Notes under the pieces: generated by a model
Databases searched by the model: none
The model's input: the letters and a program-made list of their open reading frames with translations, nothing else
Told to the model about the DNA's origin: nothing
Translations under genes and position numbers: made by a program
In this document: piece after piece, positions 18,796 through 26,825 of the stretch
Numbering within the stretch: the first letter of the stretch is position 1
Layout: each line of letters begins with the position of its first letter
Assembly: GCF_036711975.1 (NCBI RefSeq)
Contig: NW_027248950.1
Span: 308,219-372,218, forward strand
DNA from: Onthophagus taurus
Taxonomy: Eukaryota; Arthropoda; Insecta; Coleoptera; Scarabaeidae
Direction: 5' to 3'
DNA length: 64,000 nt

Positions 18796-19998
18796 CTATA
18801 TTTGATTAATCATACCAGTTAGAGGAACATATTTGAAAACACGATCATGCAAGATTAAACAGTAAAGGGTAGTATTATTAGGTATATCTTCGCTCGTTTC
18901 AAATTCAATGCGAATATCAACGGTTCCAACATTTAAAATATCATTTTGTCGTGAACAATCAATAACAATAATCGGTGTATTTGCTAAAAATGTGTCTCTG
19001 TTAAACATTGGTTCTGCAAGCTCTCGATCGTAATAGGACTTTGCAAAGTTACAATACATTTCATATAAAACTGCAATTTGACCAGTTTTAAAATTTAAAT
19101 GTAATGGTTCATAGGGATATTTTTCACTATTTAAGAACACTTTCATATCTGTTAAATTACAATGATCAAATAGAGATGCTGAAACTTTTGCATCATCTTT
19201 TCTATTGGTTTGAAATCCTAATATTAAGTAACGAGGTTTTTCCAATTGTGTAGATGTTTTAATTGTCCATGAGTGCTGTTTACTTTTTGGTAATGATGGA
19301 TACTCATGTAAATCAAATGAACGAAATCCCATATATAATTCAATTCCTTGTTCTATATGCTCTAAAAGTTTCAATCGTTCTACATCAGCCACCGACACGT
19401 GTGGTACCTTCCACACAATTTTATTAATAATAATCTTCATATTAGGTGTAGGACATTCAATGACATTATTATCTGAATTACTGCGTACTAACACCAATTC
19501 TTGACGTAGATTTATCAGGATTTTATTATAGTCTTCAGCAAAACCAAGAAAGTATTTCAAGGGAACACAAAAATCAAAATCACCTGTAGTTTCATTTATC
19601 TTAATGTTTAAATATTCAAAACCAGCGTTAGAAGAATGATAGTATTCAGACCTTGTTAACGAACAAAGATTTTTTAATGTGCTAGCTATTCCTGGATTTC
19701 TAACTCTATCAATTACATTACCTCCACATTCAAATCGTATTTCACTAAACATATGAGCGACTGGATTTACTGTTAATTTTGCATCTTTATCAACGGTTCC
19801 ATCACCTTTCAATAGTTTCCCTTGTACGTAAATAAACGATTGGCTTGGTAAAGTGTAAATGTCCTGTTGTTGGATTGCAATACGTATTTCATCACTATTG
19901 TTAAACGAATTTGATGAGTAAGGTAAATGATTATGATACTGAAGCCTCACAAGTGAATTATCAAATTCAAGCTTGTCCGAAACGCTTAAGATGCTCAT
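18796..19998 (-). CDS. Major capsid protein (double jelly-roll, hexon-like)
   Basis: An intact 400-aa ORF from the ATG at 19998. Beta-rich sequence with EFDNSLVRLQYHNHLPYSS near the N-terminus, EIRIAIQQQDIYTLPSQSFI, then VDKDAKLTVNPVAHMFSEIR and a C-terminal domain with IVIDCSRQNDILN and TLYCLILHDRVFKYVPLT. Gene order (after penton, protease and pX) and size are those of the hexon-like capsid protein of arthropod Polinton/adintovirus-type elements. It forms the icosahedral shell. The short length relative to vertebrate adintovirus hexons is typical of the insect set I recall. Assignment rests on context and fold-like pattern, not on a catalytic motif. Confidence 0.65.
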   Translation of the reverse strand: MSILSVSDKLEFDNSLVRLQYHNHLPYSSNSFNNSDEIRIAIQQQDIYTLPSQSFIYVQGKLLKGDGTVDKDAKLTVNPVAHMFSEIRFECGGNVIDRVRNPGIASTLKNLCSLTRSEYYHSSNAGFEYLNIKINETTGDFDFCVPLKYFLGFAEDYNKILINLRQELVLVRSNSDNNVIECPTPNMKIIINKIVWKVPHVSVADVERLKLLEHIEQGIELYMGFRSFDLHEYPSLPKSKQHSWTIKTSTQLEKPRYLILGFQTNRKDDAKVSASLFDHCNLTDMKVFLNSEKYPYEPLHLNFKTGQIAVLYEMYCNFAKSYYDRELAEPMFNRDTFLANTPIIVIDCSRQNDILNVGTVDIRIEFETSEDIPNNTTLYCLILHDRVFKYVPLTGMINQI

Positions 19999-20008
19999 AT
20001 TATTATTA

Positions 20009-20143
20009 TTATTTTATTAATTTTAATCCTAATGACAGAAGAAATTGTTTGTTTTGAGGTGTTAGATGTTTCACAGTTTGAAGATGATTAAAAATATTAG
20101 ATGTAGTTGTAGCATTTATATTACGCTTAACCTTAAGAACCAT
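20009..20143 (-). CDS. 44-aa basic ORF between penton and capsid genes
   Basis: The ATG at 20143 overlaps the penton stop by 11 nt and the stop codon lies 10 nt before the capsid ATG, so the ORF fills the space between two structural genes exactly. The product is basic (MVLKVKRNINATTTSNIF and ending FLLSLGLKLIK). Tight packing argues that it is real. No function is known to me; a small virion protein is plausible. Confidence 0.45.
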   Translation of the reverse strand: MVLKVKRNINATTTSNIFNHLQTVKHLTPQNKQFLLSLGLKLIK

Positions 20144-20843
20144 TGTAATAACTAGAGGGTTTTAAATGTAGTCTTACCTTAATGACTTCTCCTCTGAAAT
20201 TGACCAACAATCCATTCTGGTCAACTATTTTAAGAGTAATATTATCAATTATTTGTGTATTCAGAGGCATATATATTAAATTGTGAGGGGTTTCCGATAT
20301 TTTATAACCTTTAGGTACTGTAGGGAAAAATGAGTAGATGGTGTGTGCAGGTACGTCATTATGATAAGCTCCATGTGTTATGTTACATTGTATTTGTATA
20401 GAATTTATTTTAAATATATCTACAATATTTTGACTATTATGTGGAGATTTGTTCGAATCTAACACATCTGATTTATTAAAACCTAGTATTGTTGACATAG
20501 AATTGTCTACATTAAAATCAACTATTTTAGCACATGTAACCACTGCTTGTAATGTATCTTCATTTGCCTCTATACTAAAATTTGTATCTTCAATATTATT
20601 CTTCTTTAGTTGTTCATTAATGGCATTCGAAATGTGTTTTAATTCATAAGATCCTGTTGGTATTGATATCAACACATTATCTATTTTTAAGCAATTATTT
20701 GTTTCATCTATATTTGGAATTGAGTTGTACCCATCAAAGCTTACAAGTGCCAGTTCATATTGATAATTAGGATTCAGTTCTATTGTGGGGTGGTAATTTG
20801 CTGTTAGAACAGATGTTTTTCCTACTAAATCGAACGTCCACAT
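20133..20843 (-). CDS. Penton-like minor capsid protein of element 2
   Basis: A complete 236-aa ORF from the ATG at 20843. Its N-terminal 145 residues align with the penton-like gene of element 1 (FDLVGKTSVLTANYHPTIEL, YELALVSFDGYNSIPNI, SIPTGSYELKHISNAINEQL, ILGFNKSDVL). The C-terminal part (GAYHNDVPAHTIYSFFPTVP then PHNLIYMPLNTQIIDNITL) completes a single jelly roll. In Polintons this protein forms the capsid vertices. It starts 16 nt after the protease stop and is followed directly by the 44-aa ORF and the major capsid gene. Confidence 0.75.
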   Translation of the reverse strand: MWTFDLVGKTSVLTANYHPTIELNPNYQYELALVSFDGYNSIPNIDETNNCLKIDNVLISIPTGSYELKHISNAINEQLKKNNIEDTNFSIEANEDTLQAVVTCAKIVDFNVDNSMSTILGFNKSDVLDSNKSPHNSQNIVDIFKINSIQIQCNITHGAYHNDVPAHTIYSFFPTVPKGYKISETPHNLIYMPLNTQIIDNITLKIVDQNGLLVNFRGEVIKVRLHLKPSSYYNGS

Positions 20844-20859
20844 GCTTTAAGTGTTGGAG

Positions 20860-21258
20860 CTATAATGTGTTTGATGATAAGAAATTTAAACATAAATAAC
20901 CACAATTACTTGTGTTATAGGTTTGATATTGATTGTGATTGTATTTAATAATTACATTATTTCCAGCACTCTTAAAATAGTTTACAATTTTTTTACTTGG
21001 TTTTAAATTACCAAAACTATCAAAATAATTAATTATATTTCCTTTCTTAATATAGGCTGTCCAATGAGTGCCAGGTCCTTTCACACTATCCAAGTTAATA
21101 ATACCTCTTTCATTATTATTAATACGCAGAGGTAATTTATCTTGCATGAATATCCCTCTAAACTCTGGTATCCCCAACATTTTTACATAACGTATCAAGT
21201 CAACGTTTGTTAGCGCTTTCTGTTGTTGTTGTTGTATGGTTTTTTTTGGCGTTTCTTT
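20860..21258 (-). CDS. Adenain-like cysteine protease of element 2, -1 frame
   Basis: The His, Asp and Cys of the adenovirus-type protease triad are visible in GTHWTAY, YFDSFGNL and NCGYLCLNFL. The sequence IPEFRGIFMQDKLP and the preceding KALTNVDLIRYVKML match element 1 (IPHFRGIFMRDNLP, RALTNVELEKF). As there, the conserved start has no ATG: the frame is open upstream through TIQQQQKALTNV to a slippery heptamer in the pX-like ORF. The boundary given is the first base read after that shift, giving about 132 residues. It would process capsid proteins during virion maturation. Confidence 0.8.
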   Translation of the reverse strand, partial: KETPKKTIQQQQQKALTNVDLIRYVKMLGIPEFRGIFMQDKLPLRINNNERGIINLDSVKGPGTHWTAYIKKGNIINYFDSFGNLKPSKKIVNYFKSAGNNVIIKYNHNQYQTYNTSNCGYLCLNFLSSNTL

Positions 21259-21659
21259 AAAAAAACACCTAATCCTTTTTTATATGGTTTTAAATACAGA
21301 CCTTTACCTAAAGCTATTGATTCCATTGTCTGATTATGTCTTTGGCTTTCCTTGAGTGCCGCTTGTGCTTGCTTCGCTTTATTGACAGCACTTACAACGG
21401 AAGCAGTGCCACCTGCTAGAGCTCCTAATGCACTTAATCCAGCAAAAATTGGAATAAGCGGAAGTATACCACCGCTTTTTGGAACTGTAATAACTCTAGA
21501 ACGAAGTTTCTTTTTGGCAATACCTTTTACGGCACGTAAAGCTAACTTTGTAGCAGATTTCAAATCATTAGTGCTTGACTCTTTTAATTTTATTTTAGCA
21601 TTTTTAACGGCTCTATTAAAAGAAATTGCGTTTCCACTTATTCTTTTCTTCATGATCAT
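21210..21659 (-). CDS. pX-like minor capsid protein without PLA2
   Basis: A 149-aa basic protein from the ATG at 21659, equivalent to the C-terminal half of the element 1 fusion. It shares ISFNRAVKNAK versus ISFVDALRFAR, VITVPKSGGILPLIPIFAGL versus VIRIPKTGGFLPLIPLFAAL, SQRHNQTMESIA and YLKPYKKGLGVF. The hydrophobic middle followed by Ala-rich and basic segments recalls membrane-active and core proteins of adenovirus-like virions. The 3' end overlaps the protease in the -1 frame. Unlike element 1, PLA2 is encoded separately on the opposite strand. Confidence 0.7.
   Translation of the reverse strand: MIMKKRISGNAISFNRAVKNAKIKLKESSTNDLKSATKLALRAVKGIAKKKLRSRVITVPKSGGILPLIPIFAGLSALGALAGGTASVVSAVNKAKQAQAALKESQRHNQTMESIALGKGLYLKPYKKGLGVFLKKRQKKPYNNNNRKR
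21258..21264 (-). other. Putative -1 ribosomal frameshift site T_TTT_TTA
   Basis: The pX-like ORF reads GTT TTT TTA AAG on the minus strand, so the heptamer T_TTT_TTA is in the proper zero frame. This is the type of signal used at a lentiviral gag-pol junction. A -1 slip leads into the open protease frame. A second candidate in the same frame, A_AAA_AAA, lies at 21240-21246. Confidence 0.55.
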
Positions 21660-21741
21660 CCGACCACTTCAATGGTAAACATACAAATGAGCATTATATA
21701 TTCAATTTCAAAATTATATAAAAGTCAGTTATACTATAAAC
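21660..21741. promoter_or_regulatory. Divergent promoter region between pX-like and ATPase genes
   Basis: Only 82 bp separate two oppositely transcribed start codons (21659 minus, 21742 plus), so both promoters must lie here or in the coding ends. TATATAAA at 21715-21722 faces the ATPase. On the other strand, the TATATAAT complement near 21694-21702 could serve the structural genes. This is the point where the transcription direction of element 2 flips. Confidence 0.45.
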
Positions 21742-22434
21742 ATGAAAGTGATAAAACAACCTTACACATTAGATGTTGATGATGTAACAATACAATTTAA
21801 CAATCAATCACCTCAAAACAGAAAGCATAGTTATTTATTTCCAAATAATCTACGTTGCATAATATCCGGACCTTCTAGCTCTGGTAAAACAAATCTGATA
21901 ATTAGTTTATTACAGGATCCTAATGGAATATCATTTAAAAATGTGTATGTGTATTCAAAGTCATTGTATCAAAACAAATATGAATATTTGAGAAAATTGC
22001 TGCAGCCTATAAAAGGTTTAGGATATTATGAGTATAGCAGTAGTGATGACATAATGCATCCCTCTAAAGCAAATGAAGATTCAGTTTTTATATTTGATGA
22101 TGTAGCATGCGATAAACAGTCAATTATTCGTGATTATTTCTGTATGGGACGACATAAGGCAATAGATAGTTTTTATTTATGTCAGAGTTACACACATATT
22201 CCAAAACATTTAATACGTGATAATGCAAACTTTTTAATACTTTTCAAACAAGATGACCTAAATTTAAGACATATTTATAATGATCACGTAACAACCGATA
22301 TGAAATTCAATGTTTTTAAGAAAATGTGTGCAATGTGTTGGAAAGATAGATTCGGATTTTTTGTAATCAATAAGGAGGACGATATGAATGATGGTAGATA
22401 TCGTAATGGATTTCATTACTATATAAAATTGTGA
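21742..22434 (+). CDS. Genome-packaging ATPase (FtsK/HerA type) of element 2
   Basis: An intact 230-aa ORF. Walker A is GPSSSGKT at residues 43-50, followed by LIISLLQDPNG; Walker B is SVFIFDDVACD near 114-122. It matches the partial gene at 1-445 across the shared region (NVYVYSKSLYQNKYEYLRKL and YYEYSSSDDIM). The enzyme drives DNA into preformed capsids in Polintons and adintoviruses. It is the first of five plus-strand genes that include PLA2 and integrase; the next ATG is 23 nt beyond its stop. Confidence 0.88.
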   Translation: MKVIKQPYTLDVDDVTIQFNNQSPQNRKHSYLFPNNLRCIISGPSSSGKTNLIISLLQDPNGISFKNVYVYSKSLYQNKYEYLRKLLQPIKGLGYYEYSSSDDIMHPSKANEDSVFIFDDVACDKQSIIRDYFCMGRHKAIDSFYLCQSYTHIPKHLIRDNANFLILFKQDDLNLRHIYNDHVTTDMKFNVFKKMCAMCWKDRFGFFVINKEDDMNDGRYRNGFHYYIKL

Positions 22435-22457
22435 TTGTGTATGTTTCTATATCAGTC

Positions 22458-22805
22458 ATGTTAGTGATACGAACAGGTGGAGAGCTGCATTTGCCTGGCT
22501 ATCAGTTTTGTGGACCTGGGACAAATCTCATGAAACGATTAGCACGTGGAGATCCTGGTATTAATAAGCTTGATAGAGCATGTAAACGTCATGATTTAGC
22601 ATATACACAATACACAGATTTACACAATCGACATAAAGCAGATAAAGTATTAGCCGAAGAAGCATGGAAAAGAGTATTAGCGAAAGATTCATCTTTTGGT
22701 GAAAAAGCTAACGCATGGTTTGTTACTAACGCAATGAAAGTAAAACGAAAATTGGGTTTCGGTTTGAAGAATCCGAAAAAAAAGTATCGGTGTTACAACC
22801 GATAA
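22458..22805 (+). CDS. Stand-alone parvovirus-type phospholipase A2
   Basis: The ATG at 22458 is chosen; the frame extends upstream only through GTG. Residues 12-22 (LPGYQFCGPGT) form the calcium loop and RACKRHDLAY carries the catalytic H45-D46. The C-terminus is basic (KVKRKLGFGLKNPKKKYR). This domain normally sits at the N-terminus of a virion protein and helps escape from endosomes. Here it is a separate 115-aa protein, whereas element 1 fuses it to the pX-like protein. No signal peptide is present, which fits a virion-borne rather than secreted enzyme. Confidence 0.8.
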   Translation: MLVIRTGGELHLPGYQFCGPGTNLMKRLARGDPGINKLDRACKRHDLAYTQYTDLHNRHKADKVLAEEAWKRVLAKDSSFGEKANAWFVTNAMKVKRKLGFGLKNPKKKYRCYNR

Positions 22806-22942
22806 GAACGGCTGGCTGATCTGATAAAACAGATCATTTAAAAACCGATCTTTTAAAATTTACATGTTAAAAAACAGTTCCAATAAACTCTAAAGTAAAT
22901 ACAAATTTTAGTCATTAAGCATTCATTCATTGTAAAGAAAAG

Positions 22943-23255
22943 ATGGACTCAAAACAATTAACACGAAAGCTTATTAAAACTAGAGAAAATGTGAAAAAGA
23001 AATTAGATAAATTAAAAGCAATGAAACATAGATCTGAACATTTACTTCAAGAACAATATAAAGTAGTAACAACACCTTTACAAAAAATAATTTCCTCAAT
23101 TAAACATCCTATTAAAGTTAAGAAGGAGGAGGAGGATGAAGAGCTTAAATCCGATGAAGTTAAAGAAGAAGAAGAATTTAAAACAGTAACACCTGCAAAA
23201 AGAAGAAAAAGAGTATCAAAAGCAGTACAAGCATCACGTCTATCAGAACTTAACC

Positions 23256-23290
<35 letters not shown>

Positions 23291-23371
23291 GCGCCTCAAT
23301 CACCAACAATATCAATATTAAGCGATGATGATGTTTTTGCAACATACCACAAACTGCAGCAGCAGCAGTAG
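22943..23371 (+). CDS. N-terminal part of a frameshifted coiled-coil/polyQ protein
   Basis: An ORF of 142 aa from the ATG at 22943. It is Lys-rich and helical at the start (RKLIKTRENVKKKLDKLKAM), acidic in the middle (KKEEEDEELK), basic next (AKRRKRVSKAV), then has a polyglutamine tract encoded by CAA repeats (about 23251-23290). It ends in a second CAG run and TAG. The next ORF continues in the -1 frame, opening within the overlap at about 23326, so the two were probably one gene split by an indel near the repeats. Function unknown. Confidence 0.5.
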
Positions 23372-23394
23372 ATGTATCTTCATTACCAGAAACT

Positions 23395-24048
23395 ATGAAT
23401 ATTCCTGAAGAATCATTTGTATTGTACTTGGAACAATTTGCACCTCTAACAAGATCTTACATTGAGGGCTATGTAAGAGATGATAACAATGAATTTGATT
23501 CTAGCAACAAGGGGGTTCGTGTTGACATTTTAACTGATAAGTATTCCATTGGAGATAGTGAAATATCCTTTAGTAGTAAAACTAATGATATAACCATTGC
23601 AAATAAAACTTATAAGGGTACGAAAGGTCTGTATGAGTTAATCTTCAAGAGGGAACCAGAAAATTTTACTAGTGACGATCAAAAGAATTACGTTGAAATA
23701 CTTAAAACAACAGCAGCATTAAACAAAAATCAAGATAAAAGCAAACAAATTATAGGTGATAAGTCGGACAAGTATCGTCAAATAATTGCACCTGTTTTAA
23801 ATGCAACGGAATCAATTGTACGACGTAGTAGAGTGAAAAGCGTTCCTGTTCGTATGAGAACTGGAGAAGGTCTCATGCAGCAGCAGTACAATAATCAACG
23901 GTCAAATTTCATTTATTGGGATGATCCTAATGAATTAGTAGATAGATTAAAACTTTTAATAGCCTCTCAGCTTGCCGGTAACACATCACATGGTAATGAA
24001 ATTAATAGTATTATAGAAGAGTTACGTGAAGCTCGTATAATTGTATAA
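23395..24048 (+). CDS. C-terminal part of the same protein, conserved Polinton family
   Basis: A 217-aa frame with ATG at 23395, although coding is open from about 23330. The motifs FNIPEES-like start, LTRSYIEGYVRD, NKTYKGTKGLYELIFKREP and especially FIYWDDPNELVDRLKLLIAS and NEINSIIEELREA are those of a protein that recurs in insect Polinton-like elements, usually as one longer polypeptide with a Lys-rich N-terminus. It probably completes the preceding ORF. Role unknown; gene position among packaging and integration genes suggests a virion or DNA-associated protein. Confidence 0.6.
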   Translation: MNIPEESFVLYLEQFAPLTRSYIEGYVRDDNNEFDSSNKGVRVDILTDKYSIGDSEISFSSKTNDITIANKTYKGTKGLYELIFKREPENFTSDDQKNYVEILKTTAALNKNQDKSKQIIGDKSDKYRQIIAPVLNATESIVRRSRVKSVPVRMRTGEGLMQQQYNNQRSNFIYWDDPNELVDRLKLLIASQLAGNTSHGNEINSIIEELREARIIV

Positions 24049-24076
24049 ACCTATAGTACATTATATCATTTTTATT

Positions 24077-24445
24077 ATGACTATTCACAAGTTCGGACAT
24101 CATATTTCTTCTTCTTCTGTTCTGTCCTCTTCAATTGAAGAAAACTATTATTATTACTTTAATATTACTTTGACTGGAAATAAAGTTCCAAATAATTACG
24201 CACTCAGTAATGAGAAATTATATTATACTTTTCCTATCAAATCAGGAGTAATTCATTCTATGACTATTTCACCATTGAGTACAATTCTTAAAGTAAACAA
24301 TGTGAAATATCAAAACTCTTTTGAGGGTATCCCATTGAAAAAAGGTGATAGATTACGATTCGTTCCATCTACTGTTACAGGGGGGATTAATAAGTTGTTT
24401 GTTGAAATCATTGTAAAATGTCCAGTGATGTTAAAAGAAAAATAG
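24077..24445 (+). CDS. Unknown 122-aa protein upstream of integrase
   Basis: The ATG at 24077 (MTIHKFGHHISSSSVLSSSI) is preferred; 12 more residues upstream lack an ATG start. The Ser-rich N-terminus leads into a beta-rich region (YYFNITLTGNKVPNNYALS, KLYYTFPIKSGVIHSM). The 3' end overlaps the integrase start by 28 nt in another frame. Proteins of this size and start occur beside insect Polinton genes. The beta pattern would suit a minor capsid or fibre-like protein, but this is inference. Confidence 0.5.
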   Translation: MTIHKFGHHISSSSVLSSSIEENYYYYFNITLTGNKVPNNYALSNEKLYYTFPIKSGVIHSMTISPLSTILKVNNVKYQNSFEGIPLKKGDRLRFVPSTVTGGINKLFVEIIVKCPVMLKEK

Positions 24446-25356
24446 TTGAAGAACTTCATAAACCTGCTCGAATACATTTCAAAAGGCGACATGTAATTGT
24501 TAAAGGGATAAATGATTTATACCAGGCTGATTTAGTAGAGATGATACCTTATGCACGACAAAACAATGGTTATCGTTATATACTCGTTGTAATTGATGTC
24601 TTTAGCAAATATGCATGGGCTGTTCCTGTAAAAACTAAATCGGGTAAAGATGTTACTAAAGCAATGAAAAGTATTCTAAAGGACCGATATGTACCAAAAA
24701 ATCTTCAAACTGATCTAGGAAAAGAGTTTTATAACAAAGAATTTAGCTTGCTTATGAGTAAGTTAAAAATTAATCATTACTCGACGTTTAGCTCATTGAA
24801 AGCATCTGTTGTTGAACGTTTGAATAGAACTTTAAAAGGTTTAATGTGGAAAGAATTTAGCATTCAAGGATCTTTTAAATGGTTAAAGTTATTACCACAG
24901 ATACTATTAATATACAATTCACATAAACATTCAACTATAGGTATGAAACCGATAGAAGTGAATAATAATAATAATAATAATACTGAAAAAAGATTACTGG
25001 ATACTGTTTATAATCGAATGAAAATAATCGCATTAAAAAAACAAAAGTTTCACTTAAATGATTTTGTAAGAATTTCTAAACATCGTGGAATATTTGCCAA
25101 AGGGTACACTCCTAACTGGAGTAATGAAGTTTTTAAAATTGTTAAGATTCAGTACACCAATCCAGTATCGTATTTATTACAGGACTTGAAAGGTGAAGAT
25201 ATTAAAGGTGCTTTCTATAGTGAAGAACTACAACGTACACACTATCCTGACATACAGTTAATTGAAAAAGTATTGAAACGAAAAGGAAATCGAATGTACG
25301 TTAAGTGGTTTGGAATGGATGAAAGAAGTTGGATTAAAAAATCAGATTTTGTATAA
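24418..25356 (+). CDS. Polinton DDE integrase with C-terminal chromodomain
   Basis: An intact 312-aa retroviral-type integrase. The rve core has D38 (LYQADLVEM), D99 (LQTDLGKEFY) and E133 (SVVERLNRTLKG). An Asn repeat (NNNNNNN, codons of AAT) lies between the core and the C-terminal part. An SH3-like segment (FHLNDFVRISKHRGIFAKGY) and a chromodomain-like tail (EKVLKRKGNRMYVKWFGM then SWIKKSDF) follow. It inserts linear element DNA into the host genome; the chromodomain may bias target choice. It is the last plus-strand gene and is convergent with the 208-aa gene at 25414. Confidence 0.9.
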   Translation: MSSDVKRKIVEELHKPARIHFKRRHVIVKGINDLYQADLVEMIPYARQNNGYRYILVVIDVFSKYAWAVPVKTKSGKDVTKAMKSILKDRYVPKNLQTDLGKEFYNKEFSLLMSKLKINHYSTFSSLKASVVERLNRTLKGLMWKEFSIQGSFKWLKLLPQILLIYNSHKHSTIGMKPIEVNNNNNNNTEKRLLDTVYNRMKIIALKKQKFHLNDFVRISKHRGIFAKGYTPNWSNEVFKIVKIQYTNPVSYLLQDLKGEDIKGAFYSEELQRTHYPDIQLIEKVLKRKGNRMYVKWFGMDERSWIKKSDFV

Positions 25357-25413
25357 TAATTATATATATTTTTTTTTAAATAAAACAACTACTTAATATT
25401 AATATTTATTTAT

Positions 25414-26040
25414 TTACCATAAATCTTCTATTATATTATCATTACCATAATCACTATCACTAGTATTCCATTCTAAGTCTGAAAATGAGGAATATAATTC
25501 AAAAAAATGTTCCATATCATAATTATCCTTAAATCTAAATAACGCTATAAAGCAAGAGTTGCAAAATGATGCTTTATCTTCTATACAGTTGAATAAATTA
25601 TCAAATGATAATTCGTAATATCTATACTTCCATTTTTTTATGTACTTTTTTAAATTGCTTCTCAATCTAAACCTATTAATCTTTTCAAAACAAGCTAAAC
25701 ATAAAGCACCGTCTGGAGTGTGAATAGAAATTCTTAAAATGGAAGAAGCATTTGACAGGTATCTGTTTATAAAGTTCTCTTTCTCAAGTCTATCACCACT
25801 ATTTCCAACTACATCTAATGCTAATAAAAAATATCTTAAAAATTCTCTATCTCTTGATAAGCATAACGATTCAAAATTATAAACATTTTCTAAATAAGCT
25901 TCTATATCTAAATCTAAACAATTATCATAAAACATGTAGATTTTCCAAACCTTAAACCAACTAACCCATACTTTATTATATACACTTTTAGGGAGTAATT
26001 TTCTGTACTTACCTAAATAATATCTTTTTTCACAACTCAT
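25414..26040 (-). CDS. Unknown 208-aa protein with three CxxC motifs
   Basis: The ATG at 26040 is chosen because the frame further upstream runs into repetitive CGGCCGAAA-rich sequence. CMSC straddles the start, with CLAC and CNSC further on (ALCLACFEKINR and SFCNSCFIAL). These could bind zinc. The rest is rich in Trp, Tyr and Lys (KYIKKWKYRYYELSFDNL) with an acidic Asp/Ser C-terminus. It ends 57 bp from the integrase stop, with poly(A) signals for both genes between. It may belong to element 2 or to adjacent DNA. No family is recognised. Confidence 0.4.
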   Translation of the reverse strand: MSCEKRYYLGKYRKLLPKSVYNKVWVSWFKVWKIYMFYDNCLDLDIEAYLENVYNFESLCLSRDREFLRYFLLALDVVGNSGDRLEKENFINRYLSNASSILRISIHTPDGALCLACFEKINRFRLRSNLKKYIKKWKYRYYELSFDNLFNCIEDKASFCNSCFIALFRFKDNYDMEHFFELYSSFSDLEWNTSDSDYGNDNIIEDLW

Positions 26041-26060
26041 ACAAACCTTTATTAATGATA

Positions 26061-26142
26061 ACGTCTGGTTTCGGCCGAAAATACGACCGCGACCGAATTT
26101 CGGTTTCGGCCCAAAATTGAGTTTCGGTCGGACACTAGTTAT
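26061..26142. repeat. Short CGGCCGAAA/TTTCGGTTTCGG repeat cluster
   Basis: Within about 80 bp, forms of ttcggccgaaa and tttcggtttcggcc occur repeatedly in both orientations. It sits between the 208-aa gene and the Penelope-derived inverted arm. It resembles a MITE-like terminal cluster, but no target duplication was found and the right terminal repeat of element 2 is not recognisable. Confidence 0.35.
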
Positions 26143-26164
26143 TATCATCAATTATGTGCCTCAT

Positions 26165-26720
26165 TAAAGAGTCTATTGAAGAACCCGTGCGACGATAGCA
26201 ACAAACCTCCCAGCAACAAACTTTTACCCGTAATTTCTTATCTACTTTCTTAGCTGATATCTTCCTTATAATTAGGGATAGCGAAAAACTATATGCACCA
26301 CTTGCAAGCTTGAATCTTTCTCTATCTAAAACCGGGTTTTCGTCTGCCGATAAGTTGATATTAAGATCAATAAAAAATGAAGAACACCGCGCTGTACTTA
26401 AAATAGCTCAAAATTACCAAACTTCAAGGTCTTGTGCAATTGTTACGAAACCGAATTTTAAAAAACTGTTATCACAGTCAGAAAGGGCGCTCCTTCAGCT
26501 ATCTTAATCCGGGTTTTCGTCGGTCAATATCTATCGGCGTCATGCTTAAATCACCCTTAATTTCCATCCCTACACGCAGAAACGCTTAAATACTCTTCCT
26601 TTAAACAACTTTCTTATTTGATAGGGAGAAAACTATAGAAACATATCTATCTTATTGAAAATTTTCTGCTCTTTCTAGTGGTGTATAACACGCGGCGATC
26701 ACGCGCTTGCACAAACACGC
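26165..26720. repeat. Outer inverted-repeat arm, left copy (Penelope-derived)
   Basis: This segment matches the reverse complement of about 31690-32228, beginning at gaagaacccgtgcgacgatag and ending near ggcgatcacgcg. Both arms contain a frame starting NLSLSKTG.SSADKLI. They are not identical: small indels and substitutions are scattered through them. Confidence 0.75.
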
Positions 26721-26825
26721 TTTGCGCCAAAAACTACTAACGTTGTGGATTTTTCTGTTTCTAGTTAACTCCCATTTTGTGACACTGTCTGTCACTTTGG
26801 AAATTTGTGATTCGATAAAAGCCAG

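Noticed and set aside
23326..23371. Programmed frameshift in the polyQ gene
   Set aside because: No X_XXY_YYZ heptamer lies in the right phase in the overlap; an indel at the repeats is simpler.
11400..26160. Terminal inverted repeats of element 2
   Set aside because: I compared the DNA left of the PPP1R15-like gene with that right of the integrase and 208-aa gene and found no convincing inverted match; the ends may be decayed or displaced by the Penelope arms.
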